In this document: positions 7,344 through 14,715 of the stretch, in pieces
How positions within the stretch are numbered: position 1 is the first letter of the stretch
How the letters are laid out: every line of letters begins with the position of its first letter
Origin: an uncultured Verrucomicrobium sp.
GTDB lineage: Bacteria > Verrucomicrobiota > Verrucomicrobiia > Methylacidiphilales > GAS474
Length of the DNA: 15,949 nt
Assembly: GCA_903889845.1 (NCBI GenBank)
Contig: CAISZB010000294.1
Location: 1-15,949 of the forward strand
Direction of reading: 5' to 3'
Translations under genes and position numbers: made by a program
The notes under the pieces: generated by a model
The model's database searches: none
What the model saw: only the letters and a program-made list of their open reading frames with translations
What the model was told of the DNA's origin: nothing

Positions 7344-9512
7344 ATGAAGACCGTCCACATCGTCCTGAACGCTCACCTCGATCCGGTTTGGCTTTGGTCG
7401 TGGCGGGACGGGCTCGACGAGGTGTTGAATACCAGCGCCTATCTTTGCGACTTTCTGGACCGCCATCCCGACGCGATCTACACCCGGGGCGAGGCATGGC
7501 TCTACGAGCAGATCCGGACAGTCGATCCGCGGCTTTTTCGCCGGATTCTCCAGCACGTGAATGCGGGACGGTGGAGCCCGGTCGGGGGGTGGTACATCCA
7601 GCCCGATTGCAATCTGCCCAGCGGTTTTGCGCTCCGGCGGCAGATCGCGCTCGGCAAGGCCTGGTTCCGGAAGTGGATGGGGACGTTTCCCAAGGTGGCC
7701 TATAACGTCGACAGCTTCGGGCACGCCGCCACGCTGCCGGGCCTGATGCGGGAGGCGGGCCAGGACGCCTACGTCATGATGCGGCCCCAGGAACACGAGT
7801 TGGCACTCCCCGCCCGGTTGTTCCGTTGGCGGGGGGATGCGGACGGGCCGGAGGTCGTGACCTTTCGGATCGCCAAGGCCTATTGCACGCCGGACGGAAA
7901 GCTGGAGGAACACGTCGCGGCTTCCCTGACGGAATTGCCCGAGGGGGTCGACCACACGATGTGCTTCGTCGGCATCGGCGACCACGGCGGGGGGCCTACC
8001 GAGGAAATGGTCGCCTGGATCCGGGAGCATCGGGATGCCTTTCCCGGGGCGCGTCTCGTCTTTTCCTCCCCGGAGAGGTTTTTCCGCGCCGTGCGCCCGT
8101 CCCTGGCCCGCCTGCCCCTCGTCGTGGGGGAGTTGCAGCAGCACGCCGTCGGTTGCTACAGCGTCCATCGCCCCGTGAAGGTGGCGCTGCGGCGGGCGGA
8201 GCACCGCCTGACCCAGGCGGAGGCCATTGGAAAGAGCAAAGGCAAGGGGATGCCTGTCGAAGATCGGCGCGCGTTGGAGATTGCCTGGAACCGGGTTTGT
8301 TTCCATCACTTCCACGACACGCTGGGCGGCACCTGCCTTCCCAGCGCGTATATCGACGTGGAAGCGCAGTTGGGGCAGGCGCAGGCGATTGCGGACGAGG
8401 TTTCCGCGTTCGCCCTGCGGCGGCGGATCGTCGCCTTGCCTGGCGATCCGAAGCAGCGGCTGGCGTTCTTCAATGCCTCCGAAAAGCCGTTCGACGACTA
8501 CGTCGAGGTCGAGCCCTGGCTGGAATGGACGAAGTGGAATCCCGAATGGCGGCTGATCGACGAGCAAGGCAAGGAGGTTTCGATCCAAGTGATGGAGGCG
8601 GAGAGTGCGGGCGCGAACGAGTGCCGTCTTCTGTTCCGGGTGACGGCGGCCCCCGGGGCTCTTCGCCTCTTCCGGATCAGGCGGGAGGCGGGGCGCCTGC
8701 CGAAGCCCTCTGCGAGGCTGTCCTGCGGGCCGGATTCGCTCAAGGCGAAAGGCGGACCGTCGCTTCGCTTGGGGGCTTCGGGCGGGATCACGTTTCCGGG
8801 CATGGCCGGGCTCCCGCTGCCGGCGCTCTCGCTTTCCGACGAGGAGACCGATACCTGGTCCCACGGCATCGACCGCTATGCGCGAGGGAACGAATCCCTG
8901 GCGGAATGGGAAGACCCGGCCCTCCTGGATCAAGGTCCCTTGATGGCTTCCCTGAGCCAAAAAGGGCGGATCGGGCAGAGCCGGGTGCAGGCCGAATGGC
9001 GGCTGTATGCGGGACAGCCATGGGTCGATCTGCGGCTCCGCGTCCTGTGGACCGAAGAGCGGCGCCTGCTCAAGCTCGACTGGCATCTCCCGAAAAGTAT
9101 TGCCCATCGGGAGGACGGCATCCCCGACGGCTCCCTCGTCCGGCCCATCGACGGGCGGGAACTGCCGCTGCGCGATTGGACCCGGCTGCGGTGGGGAAAG
9201 GGAGGCGTCGCCGTCCTGGCTCCCGACGTCTTCGCCGCCGATGTCGTTCCCCGGCGGTTGGGGTTGACGCTGCTTCGCAGTTGCGTCCTGGCCTGTCACG
9301 ACCCGAATCCCGGCATCCATGCGCGGGCCGTCTTCAGCGATCGGGGCGAGCACGTGTTCCGGTTCCGCTTCCTGGCGGCGGCGAAGCTTTCCGCCGCCGA
9401 TCTCGACGTCTTCGCCTTCGCGATGCAGCGGCCGCCGCTCTTTGCGACGACGACGCGGGGCATGAAGGCCCGGGCGCTGCGGGGTGAGCCTCAACCGGTG
9501 AAGGCGGCCTAG
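7344..9512 (+). CDS. Glycoside hydrolase family 38 alpha-mannosidase-like enzyme
   Basis: The 722-residue protein shows GH38 hallmarks. HLDPVWLW at 11-18 supplies the zinc ligands H11 and D13. YNVDSFGH at 120-127 holds the predicted nucleophile and zinc ligand D123, followed by LPGLMREAG. GDHGGGPT and HHFHDTLGGT (321-330) complete the zinc and active-site set. The C-terminal ~380 residues form the beta-rich part usual in GH38. GH38 enzymes remove alpha-mannose residues with retention using a zinc ion. No signal peptide is present, so it is probably cytoplasmic and acts on imported oligosaccharides. I chose the ATG at 7344 because GGAGAG at 7329-7334 is nine bases ahead and the family starts right there; an in-frame ATG at 7305 would add 13 unconserved residues. 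It is the first gene of a likely GH38-ROK-SIS operon facing the AraC gene. The exact substrate cannot be read from sequence. Confidence 0.9.
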   Translation: MKTVHIVLNAHLDPVWLWSWRDGLDEVLNTSAYLCDFLDRHPDAIYTRGEAWLYEQIRTVDPRLFRRILQHVNAGRWSPVGGWYIQPDCNLPSGFALRRQIALGKAWFRKWMGTFPKVAYNVDSFGHAATLPGLMREAGQDAYVMMRPQEHELALPARLFRWRGDADGPEVVTFRIAKAYCTPDGKLEEHVAASLTELPEGVDHTMCFVGIGDHGGGPTEEMVAWIREHRDAFPGARLVFSSPERFFRAVRPSLARLPLVVGELQQHAVGCYSVHRPVKVALRRAEHRLTQAEAIGKSKGKGMPVEDRRALEIAWNRVCFHHFHDTLGGTCLPSAYIDVEAQLGQAQAIADEVSAFALRRRIVALPGDPKQRLAFFNASEKPFDDYVEVEPWLEWTKWNPEWRLIDEQGKEVSIQVMEAESAGANECRLLFRVTAAPGALRLFRIRREAGRLPKPSARLSCGPDSLKAKGGPSLRLGASGGITFPGMAGLPLPALSLSDEETDTWSHGIDRYARGNESLAEWEDPALLDQGPLMASLSQKGRIGQSRVQAEWRLYAGQPWVDLRLRVLWTEERRLLKLDWHLPKSIAHREDGIPDGSLVRPIDGRELPLRDWTRLRWGKGGVAVLAPDVFAADVVPRRLGLTLLRSCVLACHDPNPGIHARAVFSDRGEHVFRFRFLAAAKLSAADLDVFAFAMQRPPLFATTTRGMKARALRGEPQPVKAA

Positions 9513-9523
9513 TTTTGGAGGGA

Positions 9524-10501
9524 ATGCGCGTGATATCTCAAGCGGAAATGGCCCGGCGAGGGGTCTTCGGAATCGACATTGGCGGGACGAAGTGCGCCGT
9601 CAGTCGGTTAAAGTCCGACGGCACGGTCGAGGAAACGGAGCGCTTCGAGACGCGCGAGGTGGCGGGGACCCTCGCGACGTTGATGGAGGGGCTGACGCGC
9701 CTGGGACCCTCGGCCGATTCCGTCGTCGGCATCTCCTGCGGCGGACCGCTCGACGCGCGTCGGGGGGTGATTCTCTCCCCGCCCAATCTTCCGGGTTGGG
9801 ACGCGATTCCCATTTGCGACCACGTCCGGCGGCACATCGGCGGGACGGCCTTTCTGATGAACGACGCCAACGCCTGCGCCCTGGCCGAGTGGCGTTTCGG
9901 CGCGGGGCGGGGATGCCGCAATATGGTGTTTCTGACCTCCGGAACGGGCATGGGCGCAGGCCTGATCCTGGACGGACGCCTCTACGAGGGGACGACGGGC
10001 GACGCCGGGGAGGTGGGGCATCTGCGACTGAGCCGCCGCGGCCCGGTCGGGTTCGGGAAGGCGGGTTCGTTCGAGGGGTTTTGCAGCGGCGGCGGGATCG
10101 CGCGGTTGGCCCGGATGCGGATCGCAGAGGCGCCCTCCGGCCTTCCCGACTGGGCGCAGGCGGCGGAAATCTCCGCCAAAACCGTCGCGCAGGCGGCGCT
10201 CCGGGGGGAGCCGCTGGCAGGTGCGATCTTCGACGAGGCGGGGAGCCGCCTGGGACAGGCCCTGGCCCTCCTGATCGACATTCTTAATCCGGAGCGGATC
10301 GTGATCGGCGGGATCTTTCCCCGCTGCCATTCCCTGCTGCGGCCTGCGATGGAGAGGGTGCTTGTGGAGGAGGCCCTCTCTCCCTCCCTGACCGCCTGCG
10401 CCATTTTGCCCGCAGAACTGGGCGAGACGATCGGCAGCCATGGCGCCATCGCGGTGGCCTTGCATGGCGCCGAGGTTTTTTCCAATTTTTCATGTTTATG
10501 A
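9524..10501 (+). CDS. ROK-family sugar kinase-like protein without the usual zinc motif
   Basis: The 325-residue protein belongs to the ROK (repressor, ORF, kinase) family. It has the phosphate-binding DIGGTK at 18-23, ISCGGPLD near 70-77, the catalytic NDANA at 113-117 (D114), and SGTGMGAGLILDGRLYEG followed by GEVGH with H166. It lacks an N-terminal DNA-binding domain, so it is expected to be a kinase rather than a repressor. The usual CxCGxxGC zinc motif is replaced by GPVGFGKAGSFEG at 173-185, with no cysteine in it. The gene starts just after the GH38 stop and overlaps the next gene. GGAGG at 9517-9521 is only two bases from the ATG at 9524 but eight from an in-frame GTG at 9530, so the GTG may be the true start. 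It likely phosphorylates the sugar released by its neighbour; which sugar is unknown. Confidence 0.88.
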   Translation: MRVISQAEMARRGVFGIDIGGTKCAVSRLKSDGTVEETERFETREVAGTLATLMEGLTRLGPSADSVVGISCGGPLDARRGVILSPPNLPGWDAIPICDHVRRHIGGTAFLMNDANACALAEWRFGAGRGCRNMVFLTSGTGMGAGLILDGRLYEGTTGDAGEVGHLRLSRRGPVGFGKAGSFEGFCSGGGIARLARMRIAEAPSGLPDWAQAAEISAKTVAQAALRGEPLAGAIFDEAGSRLGQALALLIDILNPERIVIGGIFPRCHSLLRPAMERVLVEEALSPSLTACAILPAELGETIGSHGAIAVALHGAEVFSNFSCL

Positions 10502-11115
10502 CTTCGCCCCATCTTGCCCATTTGGCCCAGCGTGTTCCGTCCCTCTCAGCCTGCACGGAGGCCGTACAGAGTGCCTTCGTCCTGCTGCGGGACTCCTTCC
10601 GCTCCGGGGGAAAGCTCCTGCTCTGCGGGAACGGCGGCAGCGCCGCCGATGCTGACCATATCGCGGGAGAACTCCTCAAGGGATTCTGCAAGCGGCGGCC
10701 CCTTTCCGGCGACGAGAGGAAGGCGTTGCCTCCGGAATGGGGCGGGAAGCTGCAGGGTGGCCTGCCTGCGATCCCCCTCAACGGCTTGCCTGCGTTGAGC
10801 AGTGCGTTCGCCAACGATGTCGATCCGATGCTGACCTATGCCCAGCTCGTCTGGGGGCTGGGGAATCGCGGCGATGTCTTCCTCGGTATCAGTACCTCGG
10901 GCAACGCCCGTAATGTCTGCGCCGCCGCGCAGGCTGCCCGGGCCCTCGGTCTGAAGACCATCGCCCTTACCGGAGAAAGCGGAGGCGCCTTGGCGCCCCT
11001 GTGCGATCTGGCGATCCGAGTCCCGGCCCGGGAAACCTATCTGGTTCAGGAACAGCACCTCCCGGTCTATCACTGCCTCTGTCTCATGCTGGAAGACGAG
11101 TTTTTCTCGGAATAG
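10498..11115 (+). CDS. SIS-domain sugar-phosphate isomerase, GmhA-like
   Basis: The 205-residue protein is a single SIS domain close to phosphoheptose isomerase (GmhA). It has CGNGGSAADADH at 43-54, ISTSGNARN near 131-139, and QEQHLPVYH at 184-192. By comparison with E. coli GmhA, E58 (in AGELLKGF) and H187 are the likely catalytic pair. About 16 extra residues (SGDERKALPPEWGGKLQ) sit between the first active-site loop and the FANDVDP segment. The ATG at 10498 overlaps the ROK stop as ATGA; another ATG at 10492 would add two residues. This coupling to a ROK kinase and a GH38 enzyme, without other heptose genes, suggests it isomerises the phosphorylated product of the neighbours rather than serving lipopolysaccharide heptose synthesis. 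That reassignment is inference. Confidence 0.85.
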   Translation: MTSPHLAHLAQRVPSLSACTEAVQSAFVLLRDSFRSGGKLLLCGNGGSAADADHIAGELLKGFCKRRPLSGDERKALPPEWGGKLQGGLPAIPLNGLPALSSAFANDVDPMLTYAQLVWGLGNRGDVFLGISTSGNARNVCAAAQAARALGLKTIALTGESGGALAPLCDLAIRVPARETYLVQEQHLPVYHCLCLMLEDEFFSE

Positions 11116-11341
11116 GGCGAGATTGACCGGAAGCAGGGGGGGGATTCGTTGTCTTTTCGGGCCGCGCGGCACAGCCGTTGCACCTTCGCGAGGAATTCGG
11201 CGCGATGGTTTTTCCTGTAGGATTATTTCTGACCGTGTTATTGTCGGGAGTCTCTACCGACCTTCATCGGAAATTCGAAGCATTGGGCGGACCTTGGGAT
11301 TGCGTGACGCCAAAATACCCCCTTCATCTCCTGGAATAACG

Positions 11342-12472
11342 ATGCCCTTCTTCCTGTCTCTCTGCCTTTTACTCGGCTGCGGTTGGTTCTTTGCTCCTTC
11401 GGCAGGAGCGGATACGAGTATCGATGGGCCCTTCATTGGCGTCTACGAGAGCGGTGTGATCGACTCGAAGGCTCCAGCCATCCCCGCGATCGCCGATTAT
11501 GCCGCGTGGCTCCATCGCCCCGTTCTGTGGGGGCACGACACGATCCCCTTCGGCGGGGGATCGTGCTGGAATCATGTCAGCGGCGAGTATGCCATGGATT
11601 GGTTCCTCAAGACGTGGGGGGCCTGGGTCCAGGCTGTTCCGGGACGGCGCTTCGTCCTCTCCGCGCCGATGCTGCCCGGTCCGGCCGACCGCAGTGGCCC
11701 GACAAAGGGAGACCATGCCGGGCCAGTCTCCCTCGCGGCCGGGGCGGCCGGGGAGTACAATGTCTATTGGAAGGCCCTCGCCGAGCGGATGGTCGGGACG
11801 GGTCTCGGCGGGTCGGTCGTTCGGCTCGGCTGGGAGTTCAACGGGAATTGGTATGCCTGGAAGGTCCTCAACGAGGCCGATGCGAAAGACTTTGCCGGCT
11901 ACTGGCGGCAGATTGTGACGACGATGAGGGCGGTCCCCGGAACGGAGAAGATGCAGTTCGATTGGAACGGAGCGAACGCTGTCAGGACCTCCTATCCCCT
12001 TGAGGCGGCGTGGCCGGGAAACGACGTTGTCGACTTTGTCGGCACCGACATCTACGACGCCTCCTATGCCGAGAACACCTACCCCTATCCGCCGACCGCC
12101 ACACCGGCCGAGATCGAAGCGCGACAGGAAACGGCCTGGGCCAAGTGGATCAACGAGCCCACAAACAACGGCATCCCCGCCTGGGTGGCGATCGCCAAGG
12201 CCCACGGGAAGCCGCTCAGCGTTCCCGAATGGGGCGTGATGGAACGAAAAGACGGCCATGGCGGTCTCGATAACCCCACTTTCATCAAGCGCGTCGGCAC
12301 CTTCATCAAGGACCCTGCCAATGGCGTCTACTATGCTTCCTATTGGGACTGCGACGCCGGAGCAAACGATAATTGCAGACTCTCCCCCGTGACGCAGTCC
12401 GACGGATCGATTTACAAGACCAAGTTTCCCCGATCGGCTGAAGTCTTTCACCAGTTCTTCTCGCTGCCTTGA
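11342..12472 (+). CDS. Secreted GH26-like glycoside hydrolase (clan A, beta-mannanase type)
   Basis: The 376-residue protein starts with a hydrophobic leader ending in SAGA (about residue 23), so it is probably exported. LLGC at 10-13 is a poor lipobox, and no positive residue precedes the hydrophobic core. The mature part looks like a TIM-barrel glycosidase of the GH26 type: RLGWEFNGNWYAW at 161-173 with E165 as likely acid/base, VGTDIYD near 233-239, LSVPEWGV at 292-299 with E296 as likely nucleophile, and YYASYWDCD near the end. Classical GH26 mannanases have a histidine before the acid/base glutamate; here it is W164, so the substrate may differ. The ATG at 11342 was chosen because it opens the signal peptide; the frame continues upstream for 73 codons that look like untranslated leader. 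A weak GGAA lies six bases ahead. It lies 226 bp after the SIS gene on the same strand and may have its own promoter. Confidence 0.78.
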   Translation: MPFFLSLCLLLGCGWFFAPSAGADTSIDGPFIGVYESGVIDSKAPAIPAIADYAAWLHRPVLWGHDTIPFGGGSCWNHVSGEYAMDWFLKTWGAWVQAVPGRRFVLSAPMLPGPADRSGPTKGDHAGPVSLAAGAAGEYNVYWKALAERMVGTGLGGSVVRLGWEFNGNWYAWKVLNEADAKDFAGYWRQIVTTMRAVPGTEKMQFDWNGANAVRTSYPLEAAWPGNDVVDFVGTDIYDASYAENTYPYPPTATPAEIEARQETAWAKWINEPTNNGIPAWVAIAKAHGKPLSVPEWGVMERKDGHGGLDNPTFIKRVGTFIKDPANGVYYASYWDCDAGANDNCRLSPVTQSDGSIYKTKFPRSAEVFHQFFSLP

Positions 12473-12490
12473 ACTTGGCAGAAGGAGAAG

Positions 12491-12515
12491 CAAGGAGGCT
12501 CCTGTAGCCTCGTTG
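12491..12515 (+). terminator. Hairpin after the GH26-like gene, possible terminator
   Basis: GAGGCT (12495-12500) and AGCCTC (12506-12511) form a 6-bp stem around CCTGT. Beyond one mismatch, CAA/TTG adds three more pairs. It starts 18 bp after the stop codon. No T-run follows, so it is not a standard intrinsic terminator but could still stabilise the 3' end. Confidence 0.35.
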
Positions 12516-12541
12516 CGGACGACTCAAAAGAGAGAAAAAGA

Positions 12542-12591
12542 TGGTGCGCGGTGGCAGGTTTGAACTGCCGACCCCTACAGTGTCAATGTGG
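12542..12591 (-). tRNA. 3' part of a tRNA-Val(GAC) gene, integration scar (att site)
   Basis: Read on the minus strand, this 50-bp segment folds as tRNA positions 27-76. The anticodon stem CCACA/TGTAG (one mismatch, C28-A42) closes the loop TTGACAC with U33 and anticodon GAC (valine). The variable loop is GGGTC, the T arm GGCAG-TTCAAAC-CTGCC, the acceptor strand ACCGCGC, the discriminator A, and CCA is encoded. The anticodon and variable-loop part resembles E. coli tRNA-Val(GAC). No D arm or GCGCGGT 5' acceptor strand exists at 12592-12645, so the gene is incomplete. With an integrase 54 bp away, this is best read as the 3' half displaced by an element that integrated into tRNA-Val. The intact gene should lie to the right, beyond the window. 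Confidence 0.82.
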
Positions 12592-12607
12592 ATTTACCTC
12601 TTATAAG

Positions 12608-12636
12608 TTGTTCTGGTGGACAGCTTGTGGTAAAAT
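12608..12636 (+). promoter_or_regulatory. Possible integrase promoter
   Basis: TTGTTC at 12608-12613 and TAAAAT at 12631-12636 are 17 bp apart. The -10 matches well (5 of 6) and the -35 poorly (3 of 6). A start near 12643 would leave almost no leader before the integrase ATG at 12646. AGGGA at 12638-12642 is also too close to be a good Shine-Dalgarno, so translation may be leaderless. Confidence 0.35.
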
Positions 12637-12645
12637 CAGGGACGG

Positions 12646-13881
12646 ATGAGTACCAAGTCAAAGGCGGCTATTGCCGACCTCCCGTCGGGGGTTTCAGTTC
12701 TGAAAACGGATAATGGCATGGGAGGAGAATATTGGCGGGTAAGACTCGGCAAGCGTTTTACGGGCGGGGCGATCATTAAGAAAAACTTTGCGACCGTAGC
12801 CGCAGCTCGAATCTGGATTTTTGGCCCTGATGTGCAAAAGGTCAAGGCTTCGCCCGGAGGGGAAGGGGGGATTCTCAAGCTGGTTGAAGAAGCTGCCTCC
12901 TCGGCTCGTGCCCTCACCGCGAAGCAATTGGATGCCGCCGCAGATGCTTTCCGCCGCCTGGAGCCGTTGGGTTTGACCCTAACCGAGGCAATCGATCTGG
13001 CGTTGAAGCATGCCCGGCCGCCCAAAGGAGAAATTACGTTCGCGGACGCCTTCGCAGGCATGAAGGCGAAGCCCCTTTCGGGGAGTCCTCTGGCGGCGAC
13101 GACGGCCTCGAATTACCGTACGTCGGTGGAGGGACTCGCCGAGGAATTTCCGAAGAAAAAGCCGCATGAGATTACGAGGGGGGATATTGAAGATTTTCTC
13201 GACGAGGAGGATTGGTCACCCGTCACCCGGGCTTCGAATCTTCGCAACCTCCGGGTCTTTTTTTCCTGGTGTCGTAAGGAGGGATACGCGGGGATCGATC
13301 CCACCGAGGGAATCGTGGTTCCGACCGAAGACGAGGAGCCCGTTGCCCTGACCGTGGCGCAGGTGGAGAATCTGCTTGCGGCGGCCCGGACTGAAAAGAA
13401 GATGCTGCCTGGGATCGTCCTTGGGGTCTTCGCTGGCTTGAGGACGAGCGAGATTCGGCGGCTGACCTGGGAAGAGATCGGAGACAAGGAAATCGAGATC
13501 AAGCCGTCGAAGACCAAGACCCGGCAACGCCGCATGGTGACGGTTTCGGATACATTGGCGGCCTGGTTGGCGCTTTGTCGCCAAACTTCGGGGCCGATTG
13601 CCCCTGCGGCCTGGAGGTCGGGATTCGAGTCGGTTATACGGGGGGCCGGTTATCGAGTGCGCAAGCCCGTTCCAGGTGAACCTGCGAAGCCCAAATGGCC
13701 CAGGAACGCGATGCGCCACACCTTTGGTTCTTACTTTTGGGCGCAACAGAAAAACGAGACCCTCACCGCTGCGGAGATGGGCAATTCTCCGGCAATGGTG
13801 TTTCAGCACTATCGGCGTGTCTTCCCGGTTGGAGAGGTGGAAAAATTCTGGAAATTGAGGCCTCCCAGAGGACCTCGATAG
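12646..13881 (+). CDS. Tyrosine recombinase / site-specific integrase
   Basis: The 411-residue protein has an N-terminal arm-binding region, a core-binding SAM-like domain at about 130-225 (TFADAFAGMK to GYAGIDPTEG), and a catalytic domain at about 235-400. Expected catalytic residues are R266 in GLRTSEIRRL, K289 in the SKTKTRQRR hairpin, R357 in MRHTF, and the nucleophile Y389 in FQHYRRV. Two usual histidines are replaced: box II reads RNAMRH with N354 where H is typical, and MGNSP has N where LGH is typical. I remember the same pattern from Verrucomicrobiota integrases, so it is probably functional. The gene lies directly inside the tRNA-Val scar, the standard place for an element's own integrase. 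It would catalyse integration and excision at tRNA-Val. The 3' end is 55 bp before the next gene. Confidence 0.93.
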   Translation: MSTKSKAAIADLPSGVSVLKTDNGMGGEYWRVRLGKRFTGGAIIKKNFATVAAARIWIFGPDVQKVKASPGGEGGILKLVEEAASSARALTAKQLDAAADAFRRLEPLGLTLTEAIDLALKHARPPKGEITFADAFAGMKAKPLSGSPLAATTASNYRTSVEGLAEEFPKKKPHEITRGDIEDFLDEEDWSPVTRASNLRNLRVFFSWCRKEGYAGIDPTEGIVVPTEDEEPVALTVAQVENLLAAARTEKKMLPGIVLGVFAGLRTSEIRRLTWEEIGDKEIEIKPSKTKTRQRRMVTVSDTLAAWLALCRQTSGPIAPAAWRSGFESVIRGAGYRVRKPVPGEPAKPKWPRNAMRHTFGSYFWAQQKNETLTAAEMGNSPAMVFQHYRRVFPVGEVEKFWKLRPPRGPR

Positions 13882-13887
13882 AGGGCT

Positions 13888-13917
13888 TTGACGGCAGGAT
13901 ATTATAATGCATATTAT
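13888..13917 (+). promoter_or_regulatory. Promoter of the AbiE-like toxin-antitoxin operon
   Basis: TTGACG at 13888-13893 (5 of 6) and TATTAT at 13912-13917 (5 of 6) are separated by 18 bp, just after the integrase stop. A start near 13924 gives a leader of about 13 bases with AAGG at 13926-13929, seven bases before the toxin ATG. Confidence 0.6.
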
Positions 13918-13947
13918 ATCCGTATAAGGCCATAAAATGCATTATAA
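13902..13947. promoter_or_regulatory. 11-bp inverted repeat, candidate AbiEi operator
   Basis: TTATAATGCAT at 13902-13912 and ATGCATTATAA at 13937-13947 are perfect reverse complements with 24 bp between them. The left arm touches the -10 and the right arm begins exactly at the toxin start codon. AbiEi antitoxins are known to repress their operon by binding inverted repeats in the promoter, so this is a natural operator candidate. Confidence 0.55.
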
Positions 13948-14701
13948 AGAATCCCCCCATTTGGCGGTTGAACGGTTTCATGCGGAGTTCCTTCGCGGTC
14001 TCTCTTCCTCACTCAATTCCGGCCTCTATGCCGTCAAGGGTGGGGTCAACCTCCGTCTTTGCCTGGGCAGCGTACGGTGCTCGGAGGACTTGGACATTGA
14101 TGTGAGGACGGTAGCCAAGGGAACCCTGCAAAAGAGTGTCGACAGGCTCCTCGCCGACCGGCTGCCCAAGGTCTTGCTCGCGTGCGGTTTTTCCATCGCC
14201 CAATTTTCGTCTCCGAAACAGACCGATACGGTTCAACGCTGGAAGGTGACCCTCACCGTGGGGGCGACGCCGGTGGCCACCAAAGTCGAATTTTCGAGGC
14301 GCGGGGTTGGGGAAGGGGTCGAGAGCGGCCTGATCCATTCCCAGCTCTCTCTGGTTCATCAAATGGCTCCCTTTGCGGTTCCTCATTACACGATCCCCGC
14401 CGCCGTACGCCAGAAGATCGAAGCCTTGGCCGGAAGGCCGCTGACCCAGGCGCGGGACGTCTTCGATCTCCATTTTCTTTTTTCTCAGGGAGGTCATTCG
14501 GCCGTCGCGGAAGGTTCCCCTACTTTACTTGCCAAGGCGGCTGAAAATTGCCTGAGCCTTTCCCACAAAGATTACCTCGGCCAAGTCGCCGCTTATCTTC
14601 CAGTCGAACATCGTCCAGCCTATGAAGCCAAAGCCGTGTGGACCGCGATGCAGGAAGAGGTCTTCGGTGTCTTGGAGAAGGCTGCGGAAAAATCCTCGTA
14701 A
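13937..14701 (+). CDS. AbiEii-type nucleotidyltransferase toxin (type IV toxin-antitoxin)
   Basis: The 254-residue protein belongs to the AbiEii/DUF1814 nucleotidyltransferases. The signature runs KGGVNLRLCLGSVRCSEDLDID at 34-55 (split here as KGG at 34-36 and SEDLDID at 49-55), with metal-binding acidic residues among D51, D53 and D55. A third conserved part is TKVEFSRR at about 115-122. The C-terminal motif has K160 in QKIEALAGR and RDVFDLHFLF at 173-182. Family members modify tRNA or nucleotides and stop growth, often in phage defence. Its start is fixed by AAGG seven bases upstream and by the family N-terminus. The antitoxin gene follows after 14 bp. This order, toxin then antitoxin, is the reverse of the classical abiEi-abiEii arrangement. 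It lies on the integrated element, fitting a role in element maintenance or defence. Confidence 0.85.
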   Translation: MHYKESPHLAVERFHAEFLRGLSSSLNSGLYAVKGGVNLRLCLGSVRCSEDLDIDVRTVAKGTLQKSVDRLLADRLPKVLLACGFSIAQFSSPKQTDTVQRWKVTLTVGATPVATKVEFSRRGVGEGVESGLIHSQLSLVHQMAPFAVPHYTIPAAVRQKIEALAGRPLTQARDVFDLHFLFSQGGHSAVAEGSPTLLAKAAENCLSLSHKDYLGQVAAYLPVEHRPAYEAKAVWTAMQEEVFGVLEKAAEKSS

Positions 14702-14715
14702 ACAGGGAGGACTTC

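Noticed and set aside
7290..9494. 734-codon minus-strand frame opposite the GH38 gene
   Set aside because: The plus strand encodes all GH38 catalytic motifs; the antisense product is P- and R-rich without motifs.
11123..11341. N-terminal extension of the GH26-like gene by 73 codons
   Set aside because: The extension shows no conserved motif and would bury the signal peptide; the ATG at 11342 opens directly into it.
12542..12591. Reading the tRNA-like segment as a complete functional tRNA
   Set aside because: No D arm or 5' acceptor strand is present upstream on the minus strand, so it cannot fold into a full tRNA.
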